A DNA stretch of 64,000 nt from contig JAJPHE010000129.1 of NCBI GenBank assembly GCA_021325435.1, positions 19,007-83,006 of the forward strand. The letters run 5' to 3'. Below the pieces are notes generated by a model that ran no database searches, had not been told where the DNA came from, and saw only the letters and a list, made by a program, of their open reading frames with translations. Of this stretch, positions 24,940 through 34,002 are shown one piece after another. The position numbers were made by a program, and so were the translations under genes. Origin of the DNA: Actinomycetota bacterium (GTDB lineage: Bacteria > Actinomycetota > Acidimicrobiia > Acidimicrobiales > JAJPHE01). Every line of letters begins with the position of its first letter. Position 1 is the first letter of the stretch.

Positions 24940-26060
24940 CCTTCGACGCCCGCGCCGCCCGTGTCGCCCGGTCCGAGAGGGTGCGGGCGCGCATGCGCGA
25001 GACGGGAGTCGAAGCCCTCCTGCTCTCGCTCGGGGCCGACCTGCCGTGGCTGTCGGGCTACGAGGCCATGCCCCTGGAACGGTTGACGATGCTGGTGCTG
25101 CCGGCCGACGGCGAGGCCACCATGGTCGTTCCCCGGCTCGAGGCGCCCCGAGTCCCCGAAGACGCCGACCTGTTCCGCCTGCGTCCCTGGGAGGAGACCG
25201 AGGACCCCGTCGCCGTGGTGGCCGGCCTGGTCGGATCGCGGACCCGCCTGGCCGTTTCGGACCGGGCGTGGTCGGCTCACCTGCTCGCCCTGCAGGCGGA
25301 GCTGCCCCGGGCCCGGTGGTCGGCGGCGTCGTCGGTGACCTCCGAGCTGCGGGCCGTGAAGGACCCGGCCGAGGTGGCTGCCCTGCGGGCGGCGGCCCGG
25401 GCGGCCGACCGGGTGGCGGCCCAGCTCCAGGCGGGGGACCTGCCCCTCGTGGGGCGGACCGAGGCCGAGGTGTCGCGGGAGCTCGGGGACCGTCTGAAGG
25501 CCGAGGGGCACAGCCGGGTCAACTTCGCCATCGTCGGCAGCGGGCCGAACTCGGCCAGCCCCCATCACGAGCCGGGCCCCCGGGTCATCGGGGAAGGCGA
25601 GGTGGTGGTGTGTGACTTCGGGGGCGTGCTGGCCATCGACGACGGCCCCGGATACTGCTCGGACATCACCCGCACGGTCGTGACCGGGGACCCGTCGGCG
25701 GAGGTGTCGGAGCTTTACGCCGTGCTGCACGAGGCCCAGTCCCGCGGGGTGGGGGCCGCCGTGGTCGGCCGCCCCTGCTCATCGGTCGATGCCGCCGCCC
25801 GCTCGGTGATCGACGCCGCCGGCCTGGGCGAGTGGTTCATCCACCGCACCGGGCACGGCATCGGCCTGGAGGAGCACGAGGATCCCTATCTGGTGGAGGG
25901 CAACGACGCCCCCCTCGCCGCCGGCCACGCCTTCTCGGTCGAGCCCGGCATATACCTAGCCGGCCGGTTCGGGGCCCGACTGGAGGACATCGTGGTGGCC
26001 ACGGCGTCCGGCCCCGAGGCTCTCAACGTGGCCGACCACCACCTGGCCGTCGTCGGCTAA
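24936..26060 (+). CDS. M24 family metallopeptidase (Xaa-Pro aminopeptidase-like)
   Basis: A 374-residue pita-bread fold peptidase: N-terminal creatinase-like domain (residues 1-150) and C-terminal catalytic domain with all five metal ligands, Asp in VVCDFGG, Asp in YCSDITRTVV, His in RTGHGIGLEEHEDPY, Glu in SVEPGIYLAG and Glu in ARLEDIV. It probably removes N-terminal residues ahead of proline or cleaves X-Pro dipeptides. The GTG start overlaps the lipBA stop (GTGA), so it is the last gene of that operon although the functions are unrelated. Confidence 0.9.
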   Translation: MTFDARAARVARSERVRARMRETGVEALLLSLGADLPWLSGYEAMPLERLTMLVLPADGEATMVVPRLEAPRVPEDADLFRLRPWEETEDPVAVVAGLVGSRTRLAVSDRAWSAHLLALQAELPRARWSAASSVTSELRAVKDPAEVAALRAAARAADRVAAQLQAGDLPLVGRTEAEVSRELGDRLKAEGHSRVNFAIVGSGPNSASPHHEPGPRVIGEGEVVVCDFGGVLAIDDGPGYCSDITRTVVTGDPSAEVSELYAVLHEAQSRGVGAAVVGRPCSSVDAAARSVIDAAGLGEWFIHRTGHGIGLEEHEDPYLVEGNDAPLAAGHAFSVEPGIYLAGRFGARLEDIVVATASGPEALNVADHHLAVVG

Positions 26061-26158
26061 CAGACGGACTGGCGAACGGAAAGGTGGGATCGGGGCTGCC
26101 TCGGCTATCTTTCCGGCCGTCAACGCCTAATGACGTTGCGGGTGGCGGGGTGGTGGGG

Positions 26159-26413
26159 ATGGACACGCAGGACCCGGCAGGTCTGGTTCGAGCGGCGGCC
26201 GGCGACGGGCCCGATCGCGGCCTCGAAGCGGTGAAGCACCTGCGCAAGCTGGTGGACGACTGGGAGGAAGAGCAGGTCCGTCGGGCCCGGCTGGCCGGGT
26301 GGAGCTGGGCGGACATCGCCGCCCGGCTGGGTCGGCACCGCCAGGCGGTGCACCGCGAGTACGCCTCGAGGAACATGCCGACCGGTCCGGCGGGGGGCGC
26401 AAGCCAGGGCTGA
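26159..26413 (+). CDS. small helix-turn-helix protein
   Basis: An 84-residue protein whose C-terminal half, RARLAGWSWADIAARLGRHR, then QAVHREYASR, is a helix-turn-helix of the kind found in short sigma-factor-like or AsnC-like DNA binders; the N-terminal half is an acidic helix (LKHLRKLVDDWEEEQ). No effector domain follows. Similar mini-HTH proteins are common and uncharacterised in actinobacteria. ATG 26159 is chosen; GTGs at 26150 and 26153 are possible. The upstream gap holds CAACG/CGTTG inverted repeats (26121-26125, 26134-26138) that could be its own operator. Convergent with metH. Confidence 0.65.
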   Translation: MDTQDPAGLVRAAAGDGPDRGLEAVKHLRKLVDDWEEEQVRRARLAGWSWADIAARLGRHRQAVHREYASRNMPTGPAGGASQG

Positions 26414-26419
26414 TGCCCC

Positions 26420-29400
26420 TCAGCGGGCGACGAAGTACTTGGCCTGCGGGTGGTGGCAGATGATGGCCAGAGTGGTCTGCTCGGGGTGGAGCTGAAAGCC
26501 CTCGCTCACCTCCACGCCGATCCGCTCGCCTTCGAGCAGCTCGACGACCTTGGCGTTGTCCTCCAGGTCGGGGCAGGCGGGGTAGCCCCACGAGTAACGG
26601 CCGCCCCGGTACTGCTGCCGGAACAGGCCGCCCAGGCTCGGACCGTCCTCTTCGGCGAAGCCCCACTCCTCACGGATGCGGCGGTGCCAGTACTCGGCCA
26701 GCGCCTCGGCCATCTCCACCCCGAGGCCGTGCAGGCGTAGGTAGTCGGTGTACTTGTTATCGGCGAACAGGCGGGCGGTCGCCTCCGACACGGCCGAGCC
26801 CATGGTGACGAGATGGAAGGCGGCCCAGTCGCCGTCGCCCGACGAGGTGGAGCGGAAGAAATCGGCGATGCAGAGGAACGGCTCCTTGTTCTGGCGGGGG
26901 AAGGTGAACCGGAGGCGCTCGGCTGTGCGCGACTCGTCCTTCCAGATGATGAGGTCGTTGCCTTCCGAGTTGGCCGCGAAGTACCCGTAGGCCACCTGGG
27001 GGACGAGCACCCCCGACGCCTTGGCCCGGGCCAGCTCTCCCCGCAGCGTTGCCCGCAGGCGCTCCTTGAACTCGGCGTCGGACTCGCCGCCCTCGGGGCG
27101 GAACTGCCACTGGTTGCGGAACAGGGCGGTCTCGTTGAGGTAGGCGGCGATGTCGTCGATCGGTATGCCCTTGACCACCCTGGTGCCGACGAAGGGCGGT
27201 TCGAAGAGCGGGTTGTCGGCGGCGACGCTGGGTGAGCGGTCGGGGACCTCGGCGGTGGCCGCGGCGGCGGCGTCGAGCTCGCTCTTGCGCGGGGGCATGA
27301 CCCGCTCGGACAGCTTGCGCCCGAACTCGGGGTCGTCCTCTCCGCTGCGCTTCAGCTCCATCAGCCGGTCCATGGTGCGCAGACCCTCGAACGCGTCCTT
27401 TCCGTAGAAGACGCGGCCGTCGTACACCTGACGCAGGTCGCGCTCGACATAGGTCCGGGTCAGGGCGGCTCCGCCGAGGAGCACCGGAAGGTGGGACAGA
27501 CCCCGCTGGTTCAGCTCGTCGAGGTTCTCGCGCATGATCAGCGTGCTCTTCACCAGCAGGCCGCTCATGCCGAGGGCGTCCGCTCCGACCTCCTCCACCT
27601 TGGCCAGCATGTCGGAGAGGGGGACCTTGATCCCGAGGTTGTGCACCTCGTAGCCGTTGTTGGTGAGGATGATGTCGACCAGGTTCTTGCCGATGTCGTG
27701 GACGTCACCCTTGACGGTGGCCAGAACGACCCGGCCCTTGCCGCCCTGGTCGGTCTTCTCCATGTGAGGTTCGAGGTGGGCCACGGCCGTTTTCATGGTC
27801 TCGGCCGACTGCAGCACGAAGGGCAGCTGCATCTCCCCGCTGGCGAACAGGTCGCCCACCACCTTCATGCCGGCGAGGAGGATGTCGTTGACCACCGCCA
27901 GGGCGGGCATGCCTTGGGCCAGAGCCTCGTCGAGGTCGGCCTCCAGCCCGTTGCGGTCACCGTCCACGATGCGGGCCTTGAGCCGCTCCTCGACCGGCCA
28001 GCCGCTGCGATCCTCCACCGGTCCCTGGCTGCTGGCCACGTCGGCGAAGACCTCGAGCAGCTCGGTCAGCGGGTCGTAGCCGGGCCGGCGGCGGTCGTAG
28101 ATGAGATCGAGGCAGACCTCGCGCTGGTGCTCGTCGATCCGGTTCAGGGGCAGGATCCGCCCGGCGTGGACGATGGCCGAATCCAGCCCGGCCTGCAGGC
28201 ACTCGTGAAGGAAGACCGAGTTGAGGACGTGGCGGATCGCCGGCTTGAACCCGAACGAGGCGTTGGAGAGCCCGAGGGTGGTGAACACCCCGGGCAGCTC
28301 CGACTTGATCAGGCGGATGCCCTCGATCGTCTCGGCGCCGTCCTTGCGCGACTCCTCCATGCCGGTGGAGAGGGTCAGGGCCAACGGATCGAAAAGGAGA
28401 TCCTCAGGGCGCAGCCCGTAGCGCTCGACGGCGATGTCGCGGATCCGCCGGGCGACGTCGAGCTTCCAAGCGGCGGTCCGGGCCTGGCCGGTCTCGTCGA
28501 TGCAGGTGCAGACCACGGCGGCCCCGTATTCGCGGGCCAGGCGCAGGAACCGGTCGAGGCGGGTGCCCTCGCCGTCGCCGTCCTCGAGGTTCACCGAGTT
28601 AAGAACCGGCCGGCCGCCGATCCAGGCCAACCCGGCCTCGATCACCTCCGCCTCGGTTGAGTCGAGCACGAGGGGGGCGCTCGCCGAGGTGGCCAGCCGG
28701 CGGGCGGCCTCGGTCATGTCGGCCACGCCGTCGGCTCCCGTGTAGTCGACGCAGAGGTCGAGCATGTGGGCGCCCTCGCGGATCTGCTCGCGGGCGATGC
28801 GCTCGCAGCCCTCCCAGTCCCCCGACAGCATCGCCTCGCGGAACGCCTTGGAGCCGTTGGCGTTGGTCCGCTCCCCGATCATCAGGAACGACGTCTCCTG
28901 GCGGAAGGGGACCGGGGAGTAGAGCGAGGAAGCCCCCGGCTCGGGATGGGGCTGCCGAGCGGCCGGCTCCAGCTCGGCGCAGGCGTCCACCACCGCCCGC
29001 AGGTGCTCGGGCGTGGTGCCACAGCATCCGCCGACGACCGACACGCCCAGGGTGCGGACGAACTCGGCGTGGTGGCGGGCCAGCTGCTCGGGGGTCAGGT
29101 CGTAGTGCGTCCTGCCCTCGACGACCGAGGGGAGACCGGCGTTGGGCAAGGCCGAGATCGGCACGGGGGAGTGCTGCGACAGGTAGCGGAGGTGTTCGGC
29201 CATCTCGACCGGACCGGTGGCGCAGTTGAGGCCGAGGACGTCGGGCTGGAGCGCCCCGAGGGAGGTCAGGGCGGCCCCGATCTCCGAGCCCAGGAGCATG
29301 CGCCCCGTCGTCTCCATGGTGACCTGCACCTGCAGGGGCACCGTCCGCCCGGCGGCGGCCATGGCCCGGCGGCAGGCGGTCACCGCCGCCTTTCCCTGCA

Positions 29401-29893
29401 GCAGGTCGTACACGGTCTCGACGATGAGCAGGTCGACCCCGCCCTCCAGCAGGGCCCGGGCCTGCACCTCGTAGGCATCGCGCAGGTCGGCGAAGGAGAT
29501 GTGGCCGAGGGACGGCAGCTTGGTGCCCGGCCCCATCGAACCGGCCACCCAACGGGGTCGCTCGGGTGTCGAGTAGCCCGACGCCACCTCCTTGGCCAAC
29601 CGGGCCGCGGCCAGGTTGATCTCCTCGGCCCGCTCGGCGATGCCGTACTCGGAGAGCACCGGGGCGAAGGCCCCGAAGGTGTCGGTCTCGATGACGTCGA
29701 CGCCCACCTCCAGGAAGGAGGTGTGCAGGTCGGCCACCACGTCGGGCCGGGTCACCACGAGCATCTCGTTGCAGCCCTCCAGCGACGGGCCGCCGAAGTC
29801 GTCGGCGCTCAGGGCGCGCAGCTGCAGGTTGGTGCCGGTGGCGCCGTCGAAGACGACGACGCGGTTCTGCACAGCCTCTAGGTAGTCGCCCAT
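26420..29893 (-). CDS. metH: cobalamin-dependent methionine synthase
   Basis: A 1157-residue MetH that methylates homocysteine using methyltetrahydrofolate via methylcobalamin. Domains in order: homocysteine barrel (about 1-320) with zinc cysteines in LGLNCATGP and GGCCGTTPEH; pterin-binding barrel (about 335-610, FLMIGERTNANGSKAF); cobalamin cap and binding domains (about 640-880) with the Co-ligating His in VKGDVHDIGKN; activation domain for SAM-dependent reactivation (about 930-1157, YSWGYPACPDLEDN). Complete and of normal length. GTG at 29902 is an alternative start. The 94-nt gap to the divergent adenosyltransferase is too short for a full cobalamin riboswitch and none is seen. Confidence 0.96.
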   Translation of the reverse strand: MGDYLEAVQNRVVVFDGATGTNLQLRALSADDFGGPSLEGCNEMLVVTRPDVVADLHTSFLEVGVDVIETDTFGAFAPVLSEYGIAERAEEINLAAARLAKEVASGYSTPERPRWVAGSMGPGTKLPSLGHISFADLRDAYEVQARALLEGGVDLLIVETVYDLLQGKAAVTACRRAMAAAGRTVPLQVQVTMETTGRMLLGSEIGAALTSLGALQPDVLGLNCATGPVEMAEHLRYLSQHSPVPISALPNAGLPSVVEGRTHYDLTPEQLARHHAEFVRTLGVSVVGGCCGTTPEHLRAVVDACAELEPAARQPHPEPGASSLYSPVPFRQETSFLMIGERTNANGSKAFREAMLSGDWEGCERIAREQIREGAHMLDLCVDYTGADGVADMTEAARRLATSASAPLVLDSTEAEVIEAGLAWIGGRPVLNSVNLEDGDGEGTRLDRFLRLAREYGAAVVCTCIDETGQARTAAWKLDVARRIRDIAVERYGLRPEDLLFDPLALTLSTGMEESRKDGAETIEGIRLIKSELPGVFTTLGLSNASFGFKPAIRHVLNSVFLHECLQAGLDSAIVHAGRILPLNRIDEHQREVCLDLIYDRRRPGYDPLTELLEVFADVASSQGPVEDRSGWPVEERLKARIVDGDRNGLEADLDEALAQGMPALAVVNDILLAGMKVVGDLFASGEMQLPFVLQSAETMKTAVAHLEPHMEKTDQGGKGRVVLATVKGDVHDIGKNLVDIILTNNGYEVHNLGIKVPLSDMLAKVEEVGADALGMSGLLVKSTLIMRENLDELNQRGLSHLPVLLGGAALTRTYVERDLRQVYDGRVFYGKDAFEGLRTMDRLMELKRSGEDDPEFGRKLSERVMPPRKSELDAAAAATAEVPDRSPSVAADNPLFEPPFVGTRVVKGIPIDDIAAYLNETALFRNQWQFRPEGGESDAEFKERLRATLRGELARAKASGVLVPQVAYGYFAANSEGNDLIIWKDESRTAERLRFTFPRQNKEPFLCIADFFRSTSSGDGDWAAFHLVTMGSAVSEATARLFADNKYTDYLRLHGLGVEMAEALAEYWHRRIREEWGFAEEDGPSLGGLFRQQYRGGRYSWGYPACPDLEDNAKVVELLEGERIGVEVSEGFQLHPEQTTLAIICHHPQAKYFVAR

Positions 29894-29987
29894 GCCGGCC
29901 ACCAGGCTACTGAGCGACGGTCGGGCCTCAGACCGGATAAGCGGTCGGCGGCCCGGCCCATGGGGCCGGATTAGGTTGGCCGGTGCC

Positions 29988-30530
29988 GTGAAGATCTACA
30001 CCAAGAAGGGTGACGACGGGACCACTGGGCGCCTCTACGGCGGCCGGGTCCGTAAGGACGCTCCGTCGATCGAGGCCAACGGAGCCGTCGACGAGGCGCA
30101 GGCCGCCCTCGGTATGGCCCGGGCCGAGGTGGAGCGGGGGTCGGAGATCGACGAGATGCTCGTGGGCATCGAGCGCGACCTCTACGTGCTCATGGCCGAG
30201 GTGGCCACGGACGAGGCCAACCGCCGAAAGCTGGAGCCCGGGCGCACGCTGGTGACCTCCGACATGGTGGCCGCCCTCGAGGTGCTGATCGACGAGCTGG
30301 GGACCCGTTTCGAGATGCCGACCGAGTTCGTCGTCCCCGGCGGCAACCGAGTCGCCGCCTGCCTCGACCTGGCCCGCACCGTCACCAGGCGGGCGGAGCG
30401 CAGCGCCCTCGCCGCCAGTGTCGACGGCTCGTTCGTGGTGCCGTACCTGAACCGCCTCTCCGACCTGTTGTGGACCATGGCCCGCTGGCAGGAGGGCGAC
30501 TCCCTGCCCGCCCGGACCGGAAAGCGATGA
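29988..30530 (+). CDS. cob(I)yrinic acid a,c-diamide adenosyltransferase, PduO type
   Basis: A 180-residue trimeric ATP:cobalamin adenosyltransferase: start KIYTKKGDDGTTGRLYGGRV contains the ATP-binding loop, and VVPGGNRVAACLDLARTVTRRAER carries the Arg/Glu residues of the active site. It makes adenosylcobalamin, the cofactor needed by the methylmalonyl-CoA mutase encoded 6 kb downstream. Divergent from metH, the other B12 enzyme here. GTG 29988 fits the family start; TAGGTT at 29972-29977 is a probable -10. The stop overlaps the pepA start (ATGA). Confidence 0.92.
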   Translation: MKIYTKKGDDGTTGRLYGGRVRKDAPSIEANGAVDEAQAALGMARAEVERGSEIDEMLVGIERDLYVLMAEVATDEANRRKLEPGRTLVTSDMVAALEVLIDELGTRFEMPTEFVVPGGNRVAACLDLARTVTRRAERSALAASVDGSFVVPYLNRLSDLLWTMARWQEGDSLPARTGKR

Positions 30531-32035
30531 CCTTGACCACCTCGACGACCGCCACCTCGACGTCCTCCACCTCGACGTCCTCGACCCTGCGCACCTTGAT
30601 CCAGCTCGACGCCGCCGCCCGGCCCCCGGCCGACGCCGAGCTCCTCGGGCTCGGAGTCCATCCCGGTGGCAAGGTCGCCCGGTCGGTCGCCGGCGTCGAC
30701 GTCGACCCCCGATGGCTGGGCCTGCGCGGCTTCGACGGCAAGGTCGGAGAGGTGATCGCCCTGCCGACCGCCGACGCCCCGGCCGTGGTCGCCGTGGGCC
30801 TGGGGCCAGCGGATCGCCTCGACGCCGACGGGCTCCGCCGGGCGGCCGCCGCCTTCGTGCGGGCGTCCGGACGGGCCAGGACCGTCGCCCTGGCGCTGGG
30901 CGGCCTCCCCCGCCAGGACCCGGCCGCCGGCGCCCAAGCGGTCGCCGAGGGCGCCTCGCTCGCCGCCTACCGCTTCTCGACCTACAAGGACGAAGACGGG
31001 GCCCGGCGGCGACCGGACCGGCTGGTGTTGGTGGGCCCCAAGCCCCGCGAGCTGGCGGCCGGATTGAACCGCGGGCGGGTCATCGCCTCGGCCGTCGCGC
31101 TCGCCCGCGACCTGGTGAACACGCCCGCCGCCGACATGACGCCCGGGCGGCTGGCCGCGGTGGCGGCCGAGGTGGCCGAGAGCGCCGGGCTCTCCGTCAC
31201 CGTCCTCGACGAGCACGCCATCGAGTCGGAGCGGCTGGGTGGTCTGGCCGGCGTCGCCCGGGGCTCGGCCGAGCCGGCCCGTCTCATCCGGTTGGCCTAC
31301 GAGCCCGACGGCCACCAGCGGACCATCGCCCTCGTCGGCAAGGGGATCACCTTCGACAGCGGGGGGCTGTCGCTCAAGTCGGCCGACGGCATGATGACGA
31401 TGAAGACCGACATGAGCGGCGCCGCCGCCGTGCTGGCGGCCATGGCCGCCCTGCGTGACCTCGGGGTGAGAACCAGGGTCCTCGGGTTCGTGCCGGCGAC
31501 GGAGAACATGCCGGGTGGGCGAGCCATCAAACCGGGTGACGTGTTGCGAGCCCGCAACGGCAAGACGATCGAGGTCCTCAACACCGACGCCGAAGGCCGC
31601 CTGGTGCTGGCCGACGGTCTGTCGCTGGCCGTCGAAGAAGGCCCTGACGCCATCGTCGACCTCGCCACCCTGACCGGGGCGGTGGTGACCGCCCTCGGGC
31701 GGCGCATCGCCGGTCTGATGGGCAACGACGACGAGTTCACCGGCGAGGTGCAGGCGGCGGCGGCCCGGGCCGGCGAGAAGGTATGGGTCCTTCCGCTACC
31801 GGAGGAGTACCGCAAGGACATCGACTCCGAGGTCGCCGACATCAAGAACATCGGCGCGCCAGGGCAGGCGGGCACCCTGATCGCCGGGCTGTTCCTGAAG
31901 GAGTTCGTCGGCGACGTGCCCTGGGCCCATCTGGACATCGCCGGCACCGCCCGGTCCGATGCCGACGACGGCTACATCACCAAGGGTGGCACCGGTTTCG
32001 GTGTCCGCACCCTCATCGAGCTGCTGGGGGACTGA
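30527..32035 (+). CDS. pepA: leucyl aminopeptidase (M17 family)
   Basis: A 502-residue cytosolic aminopeptidase with two-metal catalytic domain: VGKGITFDSGGLSLKS (catalytic Lys and Asp ligand), MKTDMSGAAAV, and the M17 signature NTDAEGRLVL with the catalytic Arg; also IVDLATLTGA. The N-terminal 25 residues are almost only Ser and Thr (TTSTTATSTSST...), a low-complexity extension encoded by short repeats; the family does not need it. Translationally coupled to the adenosyltransferase by ATGA, though no functional link is known. Confidence 0.95.
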   Translation: MTLTTSTTATSTSSTSTSSTLRTLIQLDAAARPPADAELLGLGVHPGGKVARSVAGVDVDPRWLGLRGFDGKVGEVIALPTADAPAVVAVGLGPADRLDADGLRRAAAAFVRASGRARTVALALGGLPRQDPAAGAQAVAEGASLAAYRFSTYKDEDGARRRPDRLVLVGPKPRELAAGLNRGRVIASAVALARDLVNTPAADMTPGRLAAVAAEVAESAGLSVTVLDEHAIESERLGGLAGVARGSAEPARLIRLAYEPDGHQRTIALVGKGITFDSGGLSLKSADGMMTMKTDMSGAAAVLAAMAALRDLGVRTRVLGFVPATENMPGGRAIKPGDVLRARNGKTIEVLNTDAEGRLVLADGLSLAVEEGPDAIVDLATLTGAVVTALGRRIAGLMGNDDEFTGEVQAAAARAGEKVWVLPLPEEYRKDIDSEVADIKNIGAPGQAGTLIAGLFLKEFVGDVPWAHLDIAGTARSDADDGYITKGGTGFGVRTLIELLGD

Positions 32036-32038
32036 GGA

Positions 32039-32383
32039 TCAGGTCGTCTGTATGTAGACCGAGAGGTGGCCGATCCGCCCCGAGCTGTCGAGGTCGAACA
32101 CGAGGGTCTCGGGGGTGTGCACGGTTCGGCCCTCCATCTCCACCGTCTCGCTGAGCTCCGCCATCACCACCTTGCCGTCGCCGCTGGCAACGATCCGGTC
32201 GATCTCCATGCGGTAGCCGTGCAGCTCCGGCATCAGCCGGCGTAGGAACTCCACGTAGTCGCGGCGGCCCTGGTAGACGTCGCCGAACGGGCCGATCCGC
32301 ACCACGTCGTCGGCGAGGCAACCCTCGGCCGCGGGCCAATCCTGATCGGCCACGGCGGTGAGATAGCGCCGCACGACGTCCAC
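32039..32383 (-). CDS. SnoaL-like / NTF2-fold protein
   Basis: A 114-residue cone-shaped alpha+beta barrel protein of the nuclear transport factor 2-like superfamily: VVRRYLTAVADQDWPAAEGC (first helix pair), LADDVVRIGPFGDVYQGRRD and FDLDSSGRIGHLSVYI. Members range from polyketide cyclases to non-catalytic ligand binders; no function can be assigned. The GTG start lacks a Shine-Dalgarno, but TAGCGT sits 6 nt upstream and its TAG is the stop codon of the preceding gene. Confidence 0.75.
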   Translation of the reverse strand: MDVVRRYLTAVADQDWPAAEGCLADDVVRIGPFGDVYQGRRDYVEFLRRLMPELHGYRMEIDRIVASGDGKVVMAELSETVEMEGRTVHTPETLVFDLDSSGRIGHLSVYIQTT

Positions 32384-32389
32384 ACCCCG

Positions 32390-32395
32390 ACGCTA
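32390..32395 (-). promoter_or_regulatory. -10 element TAGCGT built on a stop codon
   Basis: On the minus strand TAGCGT ends 6 nt before the GTG of the NTF2-like gene. Its first three bases are the TAG stop codon of the upstream hypothetical gene. Read as a leaderless promoter by its spacing. Confidence 0.35.
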
Positions 32396-33109
32396 CTGCT
32401 GCCGGCCAGATCCTTGACGGGCCTCGGTCACCTCGTCGATCTCGGGGCTGATGGCACTCCTGGCGCCACCGGGGTGGGCGGCGGCCGCCGCTGAAGTGTG
32501 GCGGGCCCACGCCCATAGGGCGGCCTCGTGCGCCACGGCCGGGTGGTAGCGCCATCGCATGAGCTGTCGCTCCGTCGACTCCAGGTCTTCGCCCAGCTCG
32601 AGGAGGCTCAGGGCCAGCCGCCGCGACCGGCGCCGGCTGGCGTCGACGACGCCGGCGCCCGTGCAGGTCTGTTGCCATTCGGCGTGACGGGCCCGCAGGT
32701 CGGCGGGCAGACGCTCCACTTGCCGGCGGGGGAGCGGTGCCAGCTTCCGGCGGACCGACATCGTGCGCTCGTCGTCGAAGCGGGCGAGGTCGAACCACAC
32801 CAGCCGTTGCAGCGTCCGGGCGAAGGTCGCGCTGGTCCCCCGCCTCCGGCCGAGACCCAGGCGCCGGGCGGTCTGCTCGAGGGACAGGGTGAATCCGCTC
32901 GGCGACTCCTCCAGGCCGGCGGCGAGCATGCGCATCAACCACGTGGCCGACGGCCCCAGCTCGCAGAGCCAGAAGGTCTCGACGTACCACGACCGGGGGT
33001 CGTGGCCCAGCTGGTCGATAACCGGGTCGGGCCAGGGCCGGACGCTCAGCTGGCCCCGAGACGGCAGCTTGTCGAGGGGCGGCGGAGGCCGTAGAGCTAC
33101 GTTGGCCAT
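32393..33109 (-). CDS. conserved hypothetical protein
   Basis: A 238-residue soluble protein I do not recognise by name. A conserved-looking core begins RSWYVETFWLCELGPSATW and continues LMRMLAAGLEESPSGFTLSL, EQTARRLGLG, FARTLQRLVWFDLARF and VRRKLAPLPRRQVERLP; the helix-rich middle with small beta hairpin is compatible with a winged-helix DNA-binding fold. The C-terminal 50 residues look disordered. No catalytic motif is seen. ATG 33109 is favoured over 33136 because a clear promoter ends 7 nt before it. Divergent from the sirtuin gene. Confidence 0.7.
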   Translation of the reverse strand: MANVALRPPPPLDKLPSRGQLSVRPWPDPVIDQLGHDPRSWYVETFWLCELGPSATWLMRMLAAGLEESPSGFTLSLEQTARRLGLGRRRGTSATFARTLQRLVWFDLARFDDERTMSVRRKLAPLPRRQVERLPADLRARHAEWQQTCTGAGVVDASRRRSRRLALSLLELGEDLESTERQLMRWRYHPAVAHEAALWAWARHTSAAAAAHPGGARSAISPEIDEVTEARQGSGRQQ

Positions 33110-33112
33110 ACT

Positions 33113-33146
33113 TGAGAGTATCTCATGCAGTTTCATTAACCGTCAA
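33113..33146 (-). promoter_or_regulatory. leaderless promoter with embedded operator-like palindrome
   Basis: On the minus strand TTGACG (33146-33141), 18-nt spacer, GATACT (33122-33117), then 7 nt and the ATG at 33109. This is the best sigma-70-type promoter in the window and stands out as AT-rich. The perfect inverted repeat TGAGA-3 nt-TCTCA (33113-33125) covers the -10 box, so a repressor binding there would block transcription. Confidence 0.6.
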
Positions 33147-33183
33147 TGCCAAATGGCGTCAGATAGCGCGCGAAGCTGACTCG

Positions 33184-33990
33184 ATGGCTGAATCCTCCCC
33201 CGATGTGACTGAGGAGCTGCTGGAACAGGTCCAGGGCTGGCTGGCGGCTGCCGAGCGGATCGTCGCCCTGACCGGGGCGGGTATCTCGACCGACTCGGGC
33301 ATCCCCGACTACCGGGGGCCGCAGGGGGTCTGGACCAAGAACCCCGAGGCCGAGAAGATGGCGAGCCTCTCGCACTACCTCGAGGACCCCGAGGTCCGGA
33401 AGCTCTCGTGGCGCAACCGGCTCCGGTCCCCGGCCTGGGAGGCCCGCCCCAACGCCGGCCACCTGGCCCTCGTCGACCTCGAACGCTCTGGCCGCCTGCT
33501 GGCCCTGATCACCCAGAATGTCGACGGTCTCCACCTGCTGGCCGGGTCGTCGCCGGAGCGGGTGATCGAGATCCACGGGAACATGCGCTACGCCGTCTGC
33601 TGGTCCTGCGGTGACCGCCGCCCGATGGGCGAGGTCCTCGAGCGGGTCCGGGGCGGCGAGGAGGACCCGGCGTGCCGCCAGCCCGCCCCCGGGGGTGGTG
33701 AGTGTGGCGGCGTCATCAAGTCGGACACCATCTCTTTCGGACAGTCACTGGTGGCCGAGGACCTGGCCCGGGCCGAGCGGGCCGCCCTGGGCTGCGACCT
33801 TCTGCTGGCCGTCGGCTCCAGCCTCACCGTGCACCCGGCGGCCGGGGTCGTGCCCGTGGCCGCCAGCTCCGGCGCCCGGGTGGTGATCGTGAACGCCGAG
33901 CCGACGCCCTATGACCGGCTGGCCGACGCCGTCATCCGGGGCTCGATCTCCGAGGTCTTGCCGACTCTGGTTGGCGCGTCCGCCGGCTGA
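33184..33990 (+). CDS. Sir2 family NAD-dependent protein deacylase
   Basis: A 268-residue sirtuin that removes acyl groups from lysines using NAD. Motifs: ALTGAGISTDSGIPDYRGP (NAD site), TQNVDGLH, catalytic His in IEIHGNM, four zinc cysteines (CWSC and C..C pair around DPAC and GECGG), VGSSLTVHPAAG and VNAEPT. It resembles class II/U-type bacterial and SIRT4-like sirtuins. ATG 33184 gives the normal N-terminal length; no Shine-Dalgarno is seen. In actinobacteria sirtuins reactivate acyl-CoA ligases, which would fit the acyl-CoA metabolism around it, but no such target is adjacent. Confidence 0.92.
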   Translation: MAESSPDVTEELLEQVQGWLAAAERIVALTGAGISTDSGIPDYRGPQGVWTKNPEAEKMASLSHYLEDPEVRKLSWRNRLRSPAWEARPNAGHLALVDLERSGRLLALITQNVDGLHLLAGSSPERVIEIHGNMRYAVCWSCGDRRPMGEVLERVRGGEEDPACRQPAPGGGECGGVIKSDTISFGQSLVAEDLARAERAALGCDLLLAVGSSLTVHPAAGVVPVAASSGARVVIVNAEPTPYDRLADAVIRGSISEVLPTLVGASAG

Positions 33991-34002
33991 GAGACGGGAG
34001 TC

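Noticed and set aside
26077..26115. CGGAAAG / CTTTCCG inverted repeat after the M24 peptidase gene
   Set aside because: The 25-nt loop and short arms make it weak as a terminator or operator. Not reported as a feature.
29894..29987. Cobalamin riboswitch between metH and the adenosyltransferase
   Set aside because: The 94-nt divergent gap is too short for the usual aptamer plus expression platform, and no B12-box-like sequence was seen.
30527..30610. Ser/Thr-rich N-terminus of the leucyl aminopeptidase as a signal peptide or separate peptide
   Set aside because: It lacks a hydrophobic core and a basic start. It is simple-sequence DNA (TCGACGTCC-type repeats) tolerated at the N-terminus.
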